From positions 124,001 through 188,000 of the forward strand of contig NZ_JAACFS010000008.1 in NCBI RefSeq assembly GCF_029051645.1: a DNA stretch of 64,000 bases, written 5' to 3'. Shown piece by piece: positions 18,680-27,003 of this stretch. Below the pieces are notes generated by a model. That model saw only the letters and a program-made list of their open reading frames with translations, had not been told where the DNA came from and made no database searches. Positions within the stretch are counted from its first letter, which is position 1. Each line of letters opens with the position of its first letter. The position numbers and the translations under genes were made by a program. This DNA is from Bradyrhizobium sp. CSA112 (GTDB lineage: Bacteria > Pseudomonadota > Alphaproteobacteria > Rhizobiales > Xanthobacteraceae).

Positions 18680-20001
18680 GCCCGTGCCTCCAGCCAGCGC
18701 TGCGCGGCTGCAATTGCGAGTTCTCGCAGATGGTCGTTGACGATGGATTCAATCGCCTCGCCCACGAAGGCCTGAATCAGCAGCGCCTGTGCTTCCTTCT
18801 CGGAAAGGCCGCGGGCGCGCAGATAGAACAAGAGGCTCTCGTCGAGCGCGCCGGTGGTCGCGCCATGACCACAGGTGACGTCGTCAGCGAAGATTTCGAG
18901 CTCCGGCTTGTTGTCGGCCTCGGCGTCGTCGGACAACAGCAGCGCCCGCGTCATCATCTTGGCGTCGGTCTTCTGCGCGTCGGGACGCACGATGATGCGG
19001 CCCTGGAACACCGAATGGCCGCGGTCGTCGGCGACGGCGCGGAACACCTCGCGGCTGGCGCAATGCGGCACCGCGTGGTCCATCAATAGGGTCGTGTCGG
19101 CGTGCTGGCGGCCGTTGAGCAGATTGACGCCATTGGTCTCGACCCGGGAGTGTTCTCCCGCGAACGCAATCGTCGCCTGGTAGCGGCTGACAGCAGCGCC
19201 CGAGGTCAGGCCAAAGGTGTTGAAATGCGCATGCGCACCCAGCGTCACCACGGCGGAGGAGATATTGAAGGCCTCACGGCCGTCCTCGACCAGTCGAACA
19301 TGGTCGAGCCGCGAATTGTCGCCGATCGCGAGAACCAGCGAGTCGTGGGCCTGATAGATCTTGGCACCGTCGGCCGCAATGTAGCTTTCGACCAGCGTCG
19401 CGCCGGCATCCTTGCCGAGACGCAGCAGGGAGCGCGTAAACATCGCCGCGGGCACAGGCCCACTGGCGACATGAATGATTTGCAGCGGCTGCTTCAGCAC
19501 GATGCCGTTGGCGATCTCGATCACCACGCCATCGGTCATCATCGCGCTGTTGAGCGCCACCATCGGATTGGTGTCGTCGGGCGTGAACAACTGCGTCTGC
19601 AGCGCGGCATCACCGGCCTCCAGCACTTCCTGCAAGGTGCGGACGGTAACGCCATTCTCCAGGCCGCCGAGCTCGGAAAGCTTTGGCGCGAACACGCCAT
19701 CTACCAGCACCAGCCGGCGCGCGCCCTTGACCGCCTGCAGTTTCACAGCCGTCGCAGCCCGCGTCAGCGCGGCGGCATCCGGCGCAGGCGCCAGCGGCAG
19801 CAGCTCGCGCATCAGCGCGCGCAGATCGGTGTATTTCCAGTCCTCGATCCGGCGATGCGGCAGGCCTGCACGTTCATAGGCTTCGAAGGCGACACTTCGT
19901 GCTTCGGCCACCTTGCCGGCGCCGGGCAACCGGCCGCGCGCGATCGCAAAGCTGTCGCTCAGCGCCCGTCCGGTCTCGTTCTTTGCCAATACCAGGTTCA
20001 T
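18676..20001 (-). CDS. sufD: Fe-S scaffold component SufD
   Basis: A 441-residue SufB/D-family protein forming the SufBC2D scaffold. Conserved features are RIEDWKYTDLR near the N-terminus, the beta-helix core, and the C-terminal stretch around DDVTCGHGATTGALDESLLFYLRARGLSEKEAQALL, which carries the conserved Cys-Gly-His. The ATG at 20001 is preferred; a GTG one codon upstream is also possible. It lies 17 bases after sufC and overlaps sufS. Confidence 0.95.
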   Translation of the reverse strand: MNLVLAKNETGRALSDSFAIARGRLPGAGKVAEARSVAFEAYERAGLPHRRIEDWKYTDLRALMRELLPLAPAPDAAALTRAATAVKLQAVKGARRLVLVDGVFAPKLSELGGLENGVTVRTLQEVLEAGDAALQTQLFTPDDTNPMVALNSAMMTDGVVIEIANGIVLKQPLQIIHVASGPVPAAMFTRSLLRLGKDAGATLVESYIAADGAKIYQAHDSLVLAIGDNSRLDHVRLVEDGREAFNISSAVVTLGAHAHFNTFGLTSGAAVSRYQATIAFAGEHSRVETNGVNLLNGRQHADTTLLMDHAVPHCASREVFRAVADDRGHSVFQGRIIVRPDAQKTDAKMMTRALLLSDDAEADNKPELEIFADDVTCGHGATTGALDESLLFYLRARGLSEKEAQALLIQAFVGEAIESIVNDHLRELAIAAAQRWLEARA

Positions 20002-20018
20002 CACAAATCCGCTTTGCG

Positions 20019-20771
20019 TCAGGCCGCGTCTTCGAACTGGGTATAGCCGGAAGCCTCGAGCTCCAGCGCCAGATCCTTGCCGCCGCTTTTGACGACCCGG
20101 CCCTTCGACATCACGTGCACGAAGTCAGGTATGATGTAATTCAACAGCCGCTGGTAGTGGGTGATGACCACCATGGCGCGCTCCGGCGAACGCAGCGCGT
20201 TGACGCCATCAGCCGCGATCCTGAGCGCGTCGATGTCGAGGCCTGAATCCATTTCATCGAGGATGCAGACGGCCGGCTCAAACAGCGCCATCTGTAAGAT
20301 CTCGTTGCGCTTCTTCTCGCCGCCGGAAAAGCCGACATTGACGCCGCGCTTGAGCATGTCCTGCGGGATGTTCAGCGACTTTGCGACTTCGCGAACCTTC
20401 TTGAGAAACTCCGGAGACGAAAGCTGGCTTTCGCCGCGCGCCTTGCGCTGGGCATTCAATGCGGTGTGCAGGAAATTCCAGGTGGTGACGCCGGGGATTT
20501 CGACCGGGTACTGGAACGCCAGGAACACGCCCTTGGCGGCGCGCTCATCCGGCTCCATCTCCAGGAGATCCTCGCCCCTGAACAGGATCTCGCCGTCGGT
20601 GACGTCATAGCCCGGCTTGCCGGCGATGACGTGCGACAGCGTCGATTTGCCGGAGCCGTTCGGCCCCATGATCGCGTGCACCTCGCCCGGATTCACGGTG
20701 AGCGTCAGCCCGTGGAGAATTTCGTTATCCTCGACACGAACTTTCAGATTTTTGACTTCGAGTAATGACAT
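20019..20771 (-). CDS. sufC: Fe-S assembly ATPase SufC
   Basis: A 250-residue ABC-type ATPase that drives the SufBCD scaffold. Walker A GPNGSGKST, Q-loop in FLAFQYP, signature FSGGEKKR, Walker B CILDEMDSGLD, and switch His in THYQRLL are all present. This is a soluble ABC protein with no membrane partner, as usual for SufC. Confidence 0.97.
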   Translation of the reverse strand: MSLLEVKNLKVRVEDNEILHGLTLTVNPGEVHAIMGPNGSGKSTLSHVIAGKPGYDVTDGEILFRGEDLLEMEPDERAAKGVFLAFQYPVEIPGVTTWNFLHTALNAQRKARGESQLSSPEFLKKVREVAKSLNIPQDMLKRGVNVGFSGGEKKRNEILQMALFEPAVCILDEMDSGLDIDALRIAADGVNALRSPERAMVVITHYQRLLNYIIPDFVHVMSKGRVVKSGGKDLALELEASGYTQFEDAA

Positions 20772-20794
20772 GGCTTTCCCTGGTCGAAATTCGT

Positions 20795-21124
20795 TTAGTG
20801 GCGCCGCCGGATCGGGCGTTCATAGGCGACAATCGCGGCGTCCGGGCACGCTTTTTCCAGACTTGCGATCTCGCCAAGCTTGGCCGCATCGAGCTCCGCC
20901 ACTGCGATCAAATTGCAAAGTCCATCGCCGACGCCCGCGCGGCAGTTCACCCGATAGGCCATCAGATAAACATCCATCCTGTCGGCGGCGGCCTCAAGGC
21001 GGCGCGCCTGCGCGGCGCTTGGCCTGAACCACTCTGAACGGTCGAGCCGCGACAAACTGGGTTCGTCGATCTCGTTCAAGATCGGCAGCAGCGTGCGCAT
21101 CTCGCTGATATCAGGCGCGATCAT
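20795..21124 (-). CDS. unknown 109-residue protein embedded in the suf operon
   Basis: A small protein between sufB and sufC. Its ATG overlaps the sufB stop as ATGA (21121-21124), and it ends 23 bases before sufC, so it is translationally coupled to sufB. It looks soluble: SEMRTLLPILNEIDEPSLSR, then a helical middle (AAQARRLEAAADRMDVYLMA), a VNCRAGVGDGLCNLIAVAEL stretch with two Cys, one more Cys near ACPDAA, and an Arg-rich end. I do not recognise the family. Position and coupling suggest a role in Fe-S assembly or its regulation; this is inference only. Confidence 0.85.
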   Translation of the reverse strand: MIAPDISEMRTLLPILNEIDEPSLSRLDRSEWFRPSAAQARRLEAAADRMDVYLMAYRVNCRAGVGDGLCNLIAVAELDAAKLGEIASLEKACPDAAIVAYERPIRRRH

Positions 21125-22602
21125 CCCACGCTGCCTTCCAGCGAGATCGAGATCAGCTTCTGCGCCTCAACCGCAAACTCCATCGGCAGTTGCTGCAGCA
21201 CGTCCTTTACGAAGCCGTTGACCACGAGGCCGACCGCTTCTTCCTGGCTGAGACCGCGCTGGGTGCAGTAGAACAGCACGTCCTCGGAAATCTTCGACGT
21301 GGTCGCTTCGTGCTCGAAGGTCGCCGACGAATTCTTCGCCTCGACGTAAGGAACGGTGTGCGCACCGCACTTATCGCCGATCAACAGCGAGTCGCAGGCG
21401 GTGTAGTTGCGCGCGCCAGTGGCCTTGCGGTGAGCGGTGACCAGCCCGCGATAGGTGTTCTGCGAGACGCCCGCCGCGATACCCTTGGAGATGATCCGGC
21501 TGGTCGTGTTCTTGCCGAGATGCAGCATCTTGGTGCCGCTATCGACCTGCTGGTGACCGTTCGAGATCGCGATCGAGTAGAACTCGCCGCGCGAATTGTC
21601 GCCGCGCAGGATGCAGCTCGGATATTTCCAGGTGATCGCCGACCCGGTCTCGACCTGGGTCCAGGAGATCTTCGAATGGTTGCCGCGGCAGTCGCCACGC
21701 TTGGTGACGAAATTGTAGATGCCGCCGAGGCCCTCGGAATTGCCCGGGTACCAGTTCTGCACCGTCGAGTATTTGATCTCGGCGTCATCGAGCGCGACGA
21801 GTTCGACGACGGCGGCATGGAGCTGGTTCTCGTCGCGCTGCGGCGCGGTGCAGCCTTCGAGATAACTGACGTAGGAGCCCTTGTCGGCGATGATCAGCGT
21901 GCGCTCGAACTGGCCGGTGTTGCGCTCGTTGATGCGGAAATAGGTCGACAATTCCATCGGGCAGCGCACCCCCGGGGGCACGTAGACGAACGAGCCATCC
22001 GAGAACACCGCCGAGTTCAGCGTCGCGAAATAATTGTCCGAGGTCGGTACGACCGAGCCGAGATACTTCTGCACCAGCTCAGGATGCTCGCGGATCGCTT
22101 CCGAGATCGGCATGAAGATCACGCCGGCCGCCTTCAGCTCCTTCTGGAACGTGGTCGCCACGGAAACTGAGTCGAACACGGCGTCGACGGCGATCTTGCG
22201 CTCGCCTTCCGGCTTCACGACGCCTTCGAGCACCTCGACTTCCCGCAGGGGGATGCCGAGCTTCTCGTAGGTCTTGAGGATTTCCGGATCGATCTCGTCG
22301 AGCGAGCCGATCTGCTTCTTCGGCTTCGGCGCCGAGTAGTAATAGAGTTCCTGATAGTCGATCTTGGGATAGTTGACGCGGGCCCAGGTCGGCTCGGTCA
22401 TGGTCAGCCAGCGGCGATAGGCCTCCAGCCGCCATTCCAGCATCCAGGCCGGCTCGTTCTTTTTCGCTGAAATGAAGCGGACGGTGTCTTCCGACAGCCC
22501 CTTTGGGGCCTTGTCGGACTCGATCAGCGTCTCAAACCCATATCGATATTGATCGACGTCGATGCGCCTGACGCGCTCGACCGTCTCTTGAACGGCTGGC
22601 AT
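21121..22602 (-). CDS. sufB: Fe-S scaffold component SufB
   Basis: A 493-residue SufB. Typical segments are KNEPAWMLEWRLEAYRRWL, YYYSAPKPK, GEFYSIAISNGHQQVDSGTKMLHLGK and the C-terminal FEHEATTSKISEDVLFYC. SufB accepts sulfur from the desulfurase and builds the cluster with SufC and SufD. The start at 22602 (MPAVQETVERV) has GGAGG six bases upstream, a strong site, so the longer upstream frame is rejected. The 88-base gap to the upstream desulfurase suggests one transcript. Confidence 0.97.
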   Translation of the reverse strand: MPAVQETVERVRRIDVDQYRYGFETLIESDKAPKGLSEDTVRFISAKKNEPAWMLEWRLEAYRRWLTMTEPTWARVNYPKIDYQELYYYSAPKPKKQIGSLDEIDPEILKTYEKLGIPLREVEVLEGVVKPEGERKIAVDAVFDSVSVATTFQKELKAAGVIFMPISEAIREHPELVQKYLGSVVPTSDNYFATLNSAVFSDGSFVYVPPGVRCPMELSTYFRINERNTGQFERTLIIADKGSYVSYLEGCTAPQRDENQLHAAVVELVALDDAEIKYSTVQNWYPGNSEGLGGIYNFVTKRGDCRGNHSKISWTQVETGSAITWKYPSCILRGDNSRGEFYSIAISNGHQQVDSGTKMLHLGKNTTSRIISKGIAAGVSQNTYRGLVTAHRKATGARNYTACDSLLIGDKCGAHTVPYVEAKNSSATFEHEATTSKISEDVLFYCTQRGLSQEEAVGLVVNGFVKDVLQQLPMEFAVEAQKLISISLEGSVG

Positions 22603-22690
22603 TCCATCCTCCGCTCGCGGTTTCAAGGACCGCGGTGGAACAATTGCTAAACAGTGACGAAGCGTTCCGGCGAAACTCACTTAGAACGTT

Positions 22691-23845
22691 TCAAGCCGTG
22701 TTTCGTCGCCCTCTAAGTAAGGCATCGGCAAGCTTTCGCCAAGCCTCAAGGGCCAAATCAATGTCTACCTGGGAGGTAGACCAGCCCATACTGAGCCGCA
22801 CCGCTCCCTGAGCCAGGTCCTTACCGAACCCCATGGCGGCGACGACGTGCGAAGGCTGGACCTTGCCGGAGGAACAGGCGGAACCGGAGGACACGGCGAT
22901 ACCGCCGAGATCGAAGCCAATCACGGCTGTTTCGGCCTTCAAACCGGGAACCGTGAACAGCGTGGTATTCGGCAACCGCGGGGTATCAGCCGAAAATACA
23001 ATCATACCAGGGGTTTGCATCAACCCCTTCTCAAGCCGCTCGCGCAGTGCTTGCAACCGCACAGCGTCGCCAGCCAGCGCGTCCATTGCGACGGTGGTCG
23101 CCGCGCCAAAGGCCGCGATACCAGCGACATTCTCGGTGCCGGCGCGGCGTCCCAATTCCTGTCCGCCGCCGCGCAGCAGCGGCTCCAGCCCCTGCACGCC
23201 CTCGGCCATCACAAGAGCACCGACGCCCTTGGGACCGCCGATCTTGTGCGCAGACAGCGTGACCAGATCGGCTCTTATCAAATTGATATCAAATGGTATT
23301 TTTCCCAAGGCCTGGATCGCATCGACGTGCAGCAGCCCGCCTGCTTGATGCACGATGTCAGCGACTTCGCCGACCGGTTGAACGGCGCCGGTCTCGTTGT
23401 TGGCCAGCATCACCGACACCAGCGCGGGCGGCCCGTCAGCGAGCAAAATACGCAGATGGTCGAGGTCGACCAGGCCGGAGCCAGTGACCTTGATCGTCCG
23501 GATCGCGCCCGCGGAAAACCGTCCCCCTGACAGCACCGAGGTATGTTCGATAGCCGAGACCAGCAGCCGCGTGACCGGCTCTGCCGAGCCCCGGCGCAGC
23601 CCCGGCGTCAGCGCCAGCGCGTTCGCCTCCGTCCCGCAGGACGCAAACACCACATCCTGCGACCGGGCGCCGACGGCCACCGCGATGGCGGCACGCGCAT
23701 CCTCAACCAGCCGGCGCGCCTGACGCCCTTCGGTATGAACCGAGGACGGGTTGCCGGCCATGTTCCAGGCGGCTGCCATCGCCTGCCTCGCCTCGGGGCG
23801 AAGTGGCGTGGTTGCATTCCAGTCGAGATAGATCCGGTCAGCCAT
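22691..23845 (-). CDS. second cysteine desulfurase (IscS/NifS type)
   Basis: A 384-residue group I cysteine desulfurase. Key features: IYLDWNATTPLRPEA, the PLP Lys in TLSAHKIGGPKG, and the active-site Cys in SSGSACSSGK on a long flexible loop. It heads the suf cluster, so the operon codes for two different sulfur donors (this one and SufS). The first in-frame ATG at 23845 is used; no strong SD is seen. Just upstream is an AT-rich patch (TATAATATTACCTATAT, 23852-23868) that may be the operon promoter or an iron/Fe-S regulator site; no known box could be matched. Confidence 0.94.
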   Translation of the reverse strand: MADRIYLDWNATTPLRPEARQAMAAAWNMAGNPSSVHTEGRQARRLVEDARAAIAVAVGARSQDVVFASCGTEANALALTPGLRRGSAEPVTRLLVSAIEHTSVLSGGRFSAGAIRTIKVTGSGLVDLDHLRILLADGPPALVSVMLANNETGAVQPVGEVADIVHQAGGLLHVDAIQALGKIPFDINLIRADLVTLSAHKIGGPKGVGALVMAEGVQGLEPLLRGGGQELGRRAGTENVAGIAAFGAATTVAMDALAGDAVRLQALRERLEKGLMQTPGMIVFSADTPRLPNTTLFTVPGLKAETAVIGFDLGGIAVSSGSACSSGKVQPSHVVAAMGFGKDLAQGAVRLSMGWSTSQVDIDLALEAWRKLADALLRGRRNTA

Positions 23846-24122
23846 TGCTGTATAATATTACCTATATCGGCAGACAGCTCCCGCCAGCAGTGGCCTCGCG
23901 CCTGCGCGAGACGTCTTATGGCAATTGGGGATCGCGCCGTCTCTTACAATCGGAGGCTAACGCGTTGAACAGCCTTCCAGATGTTCAATATGCTTGCTTT
24001 TTGCCCCTCGCCTCATGCTAGAAGGCCGCAACCAGTTCACGGGAGCGCCCGTTCGCGCATCGCCCAACGACGCATGATCACATTTTCGCCGCCGGATCAC
24101 GTCCGTTGCCTAGGGATCATCA
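23846..24122. promoter_or_regulatory. divergent promoter region of the suf operon and hydrolase gene
   Basis: 277 bases between divergent genes. It contains the AT-rich patch at 23852-23868 with the perfect palindrome TAATATTA (23854-23861) close to the desulfurase start. I found no Irr-type or IscR-type box by eye. No small gene is supported. Confidence 0.5.
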
Positions 24123-24770
24123 ATGCCTGAAGTAATTTTCACCGGCCCCGCGGGCCGCCTCGAAGGCCGTTATCATCCGGCCAAGCAGAAGAACGCGCCG
24201 ATCGCGATGATCCTGCATCCGCACCCGCAGTTCCACGGCACGATGAATCACCAGATCGTCTACCAGTGCTACTACGCATTTGCGCATCGCGGCTTCTCTG
24301 TATTGCGATTCAATTTTCGCGGTGTCGGCCGCAGCCAGGGCTCGTTCGACCACGGCACCGGCGAACTCTCGGACGCCGCTTCCGCGCTCGACTGGGCGCA
24401 GACTATCAACCCCGAAGCGCGCGCCTGCTGGGTCGCGGGCTTTTCGTTCGGCGCCTGGATCGGCATGCAACTCCTGATGCGCCGGCCCGAGGTCGAAGGC
24501 TTCATCTCGATCGCGCCGCCTGCCAACCTCTATGACTTCTCCTTCCTCGCGCCCTGCCCGTCGTCAGGCCTGATCGTGCACGGCGAGAAGGATGCGGTGG
24601 TACCGCCAAAAGACGTCAACACGCTGGTGGAGAAGCTCAAGACCCAAAAGGGCATCGTGATCGATCAGCAGATCATCCCCGGTGCCAACCACTTCTTCGA
24701 CGGCAAGCTGGAGCCGCTGATGGAGACGGTGACCGGCTATCTCGACATGCGGCTCGCCAACGTCCGCTAG
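24123..24770 (+). CDS. alpha/beta-hydrolase-fold protein
   Basis: A 215-residue soluble hydrolase of the YcjY/dienelactone-hydrolase-like group. The nucleophile Ser is in GFSFGAW, the Asp in HGEKDAVVPP, and the His in GANHFF, completing a catalytic triad. It also has the HPHPQFHGTMNH and NFRGVGRSQG segments that mark this subgroup. AGGGA precedes the ATG. No signal peptide. Substrate unknown. It diverges from the suf operon. Confidence 0.9.
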   Translation: MPEVIFTGPAGRLEGRYHPAKQKNAPIAMILHPHPQFHGTMNHQIVYQCYYAFAHRGFSVLRFNFRGVGRSQGSFDHGTGELSDAASALDWAQTINPEARACWVAGFSFGAWIGMQLLMRRPEVEGFISIAPPANLYDFSFLAPCPSSGLIVHGEKDAVVPPKDVNTLVEKLKTQKGIVIDQQIIPGANHFFDGKLEPLMETVTGYLDMRLANVR

Positions 24771-24778
24771 TGCTGTTC

Positions 24779-24903
24779 GTGCCCCGGACGCGGTGCAACA
24801 CGAAGTGGTGCACCGCAGAACCTATCCTTTCTGCTGTTTCCGTTATCAGCATGGGTCCCGGTTCTGCGAAGCAACGCTACGCGCTGCATCGCGCCCGGGA
24901 CAC
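24779..24903. repeat. dispersed nested-palindrome repeat
   Basis: Outer arms 24779-24797 and 24885-24903 are inverted copies matching at 16 of 19 positions (GTGCCCCGGACGCGGTGCA on the left). Inner arms GCAGAACC (24815-24822) and GGTTCTGC (24860-24867) nest inside. The element fills the gap between the hydrolase and the convergent transferase gene, so it may also act as a transcription end. Similar sequences are common in Bradyrhizobium spacers (general knowledge). Confidence 0.78.
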
Positions 24904-24933
24904 GCGGGCCCACGCTACCATCCCGGCAAAGCG

Positions 24934-25611
24934 CTACGCTGCCAGTTTCAGCATATGCGCGTTATGGCGCACCAGGAACGCGTGCAGCAATTGCGGATAG
25001 TCCGGCCCGACTGCCGTGCGCACGCTCGGCCGCTGTGCCAGCGCCTTTCGCCATGCACGGACCTTCGGCGTGTCGGCGAAGACCGAGAGATCGATCAATT
25101 GATCGAACACGTCGAAATAACGGAAGATCGGCGCGAACACCGCGTCCACCAGGCTGAACTTTTCTCCCGCAAAATATGGACCCGCGCCCAGCGCCTCCTC
25201 GACCCGTGCGAATTTTTCGGCAACGGCCTTCCGCTTGCTTTCAAACACCGCGGGATCGCCGGTCGTCTCCAGGCCCCATAGTTCGCCGAGAATCGTCGAG
25301 CCGAACTCCATCCACGCGCGGTGCTGCGCGCGCTTGAGCGCATCCTGCGGGTGCAGCTTCGCGCCTCCTTGTGTCTCCTCGATGTATTCGCAGATGACGT
25401 TGCTCTCAAACAGCGCAGCCTCGCCGTCGCCGGTTTCGACAAGCAATACCGGCACCTTGCCGAGCGGCGAAATCTTCAAAAACCAGTCGGGCTTGTTGGC
25501 GAGATCGATGTCGAGCCGCTCAAACGGAACGCCCTTTTCGGTGAGCGCGATCACGGCGCGCTGCACATAGGGGCAAAGCTTGTGGCTGATCAGCGTGAGT
25601 TTTGGTGCCAT
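24934..25611 (-). CDS. glutathione S-transferase family protein
   Basis: A 225-residue protein with an N-terminal thioredoxin-like domain (LTLISHKLCPYVQRAVIAL, with the CPYV active-site region at 13-16), the cis-Pro stretch GKVPVLL, and ESNVICEYIEE for glutathione binding. The alpha-helical GST C-domain follows (FSLVDAVFAPIFRYF). The Cys-Pro-Tyr start points to an omega- or beta-like thiol transferase rather than a Tyr/Ser-type GST. The SD GGGAGG is strong. The leader holds a conspicuous palindromic operator, so it is likely repressor-controlled and induced by a small electrophile or aromatic compound. Confidence 0.92.
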   Translation of the reverse strand: MAPKLTLISHKLCPYVQRAVIALTEKGVPFERLDIDLANKPDWFLKISPLGKVPVLLVETGDGEAALFESNVICEYIEETQGGAKLHPQDALKRAQHRAWMEFGSTILGELWGLETTGDPAVFESKRKAVAEKFARVEEALGAGPYFAGEKFSLVDAVFAPIFRYFDVFDQLIDLSVFADTPKVRAWRKALAQRPSVRTAVGPDYPQLLHAFLVRHNAHMLKLAA

Positions 25612-25649
25612 GACGACCTCCCAGGCGAAGCCCGGGCAGGCTTCGCTCC

Positions 25650-25681
25650 ATGCATCTGCATCTAATTAGATGCATTTGCAT
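25650..25681. promoter_or_regulatory. palindromic operator upstream of the GST gene
   Basis: The core TGCATCTAATTAGATGCA (25657-25674) is a perfect 18-base palindrome. It sits inside a larger imperfect palindrome of 32 bases flanked by ATGCAT and TTGCAT. It is 39 bases before the GST start. The shape and AT centre fit a MarR- or TetR-type repressor site; the protein is not encoded next to it. Confidence 0.68.
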
Positions 25682-25696
25682 GCAGTCGTCAAGATC

Positions 25697-25710
25697 GATG
25701 CAGTTGCATC
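25697..25710. promoter_or_regulatory. second partial operator copy upstream of the GST gene
   Basis: GATGCAGTTGCATC is a 14-base near-palindrome with the same GATGCA...TGCATC half-sites as the main operator. It lies about 40 bases further upstream, in the anmK-GST gap. Confidence 0.5.
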
Positions 25711-25727
25711 AACAGATCTTGAACCGG

Positions 25728-26828
25728 TCACGGTCGCGCGATGATGCCCCCGGTCATCGGGAATGCCACCCCCGTGGTGGCGGGGTAGCTGAGCGGCAGG
25801 CCCTTCAGGCCCCGTGCCGCCAGAAAGCCGAAGGCCTGCGCCTCGATGGCGTCGGACGCCCAGCCCAGCGTGTCCGCCGCGCGGACTGTCGCCGGGGCCA
25901 GACACTCACGCAGCATCCGCAGAATGGTCAGGTTGCGGGCGCCGCCGCCGGCCACGATCCAGTTCTTGGGTTCCTTCGGCAGCAGCGGCACCACCCTGGC
26001 GATCGCGGCTGCGGTAAACGCGGTCAGCGTCGCCGCGCCATCCTCGGGCGGCACATCGCCAAGCTTCAGCCCCGCAAAATCGTTGCGATCGAGCGATTTC
26101 GGCGGGGGCAGCGAAAAGAACGGCATCTGCAGCGCGCGGGAGATCCAGGCCGCATCGACCTTACCCAACGCAGCAGTGCGGCCCTCGGTATCGAAACGCT
26201 GGTTCAGCCAGCGGAACATGTAGTCGTCGAGCAGCGCATTACCTGGGCCAGTGTCGCAGGCGATTAGCGTATCGCCGTCGATATAGGTGATGTTGGCGAC
26301 CCCGCCGATATTGACCACGACAGTCGGCCCCTCCCAGTCCAGCGATTGGGCGAGCGCGCGGTGATACACCGGCACAAAGGGCGCGCCCTGCCCGCCAGCT
26401 TCGACGTCGGCAGCGCGGAAATCGTACATGACCGGAATGTGGATCGACTTGGCAAGCGCGGCCGCGTCGCCAATCTGGACGGTCAACTTTCTGTCGGGCC
26501 GATGCAGCACGGTCTGGCCGTGAAAGCCGACGATGTCGATGTCGTCAAAACGCAACCGGTGTTGCGCGGTAAAGGCGGCCACCGCCTCGACATGCGCTGA
26601 GGTGACGATCCGCTCGGCCTCGCGCAGGCAACCGGGCCGCGCCGCACGGTCCGGCAGGTCGGCGGCCTCGTACAGCGCCTGCCGCAGCAAGCTGCGCTCC
26701 ATTTCGGTATAGGGCCGGTAGCCGGACGGCCCTAGGGCATTCACCCGGCGGCCGTCGGTCTCGATCAAAGCGACATCGACCCCGTCGAGCGAGGTGCCGC
26801 TCATCAGACCAAGTGCCGTCAACATCAT
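25728..26828 (-). CDS. anmK: anhydro-N-acetylmuramic acid kinase
   Basis: A 366-residue kinase of cell-wall recycling that converts anhydroMurNAc to MurNAc-6-phosphate. It starts ALGLMSGTSLDGVDVALIETDG, the family signature for ATP and sugar binding. Further motifs are GFHGQTVLHRP, VNIGGVANITYI, DTGPGNALLDD and the C-terminal AGGGARN. Two adjacent start codons (26828 and 26825) are possible; neither has a clear SD. It diverges from tyrS, a common arrangement in alphaproteobacteria. Confidence 0.95.
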   Translation of the reverse strand: MMLTALGLMSGTSLDGVDVALIETDGRRVNALGPSGYRPYTEMERSLLRQALYEAADLPDRAARPGCLREAERIVTSAHVEAVAAFTAQHRLRFDDIDIVGFHGQTVLHRPDRKLTVQIGDAAALAKSIHIPVMYDFRAADVEAGGQGAPFVPVYHRALAQSLDWEGPTVVVNIGGVANITYIDGDTLIACDTGPGNALLDDYMFRWLNQRFDTEGRTAALGKVDAAWISRALQMPFFSLPPPKSLDRNDFAGLKLGDVPPEDGAATLTAFTAAAIARVVPLLPKEPKNWIVAGGGARNLTILRMLRECLAPATVRAADTLGWASDAIEAQAFGFLAARGLKGLPLSYPATTGVAFPMTGGIIARP

Positions 26829-27003
26829 TTTAAATCGTGCCTTTGCAACGCCCTGCTCGATCGTCCCGCCGACGACGATCAGCTTGTGCCAAACACGGAC
26901 ATCTTATAATGCCACAGCGCCCGGGTTTGCGGCAGCCTGTTCCGCGATGGTTCCGCTAACAGTTACAATTACAGTGAAAATAGAATGATCAAAGCAGCCC
27001 GCC

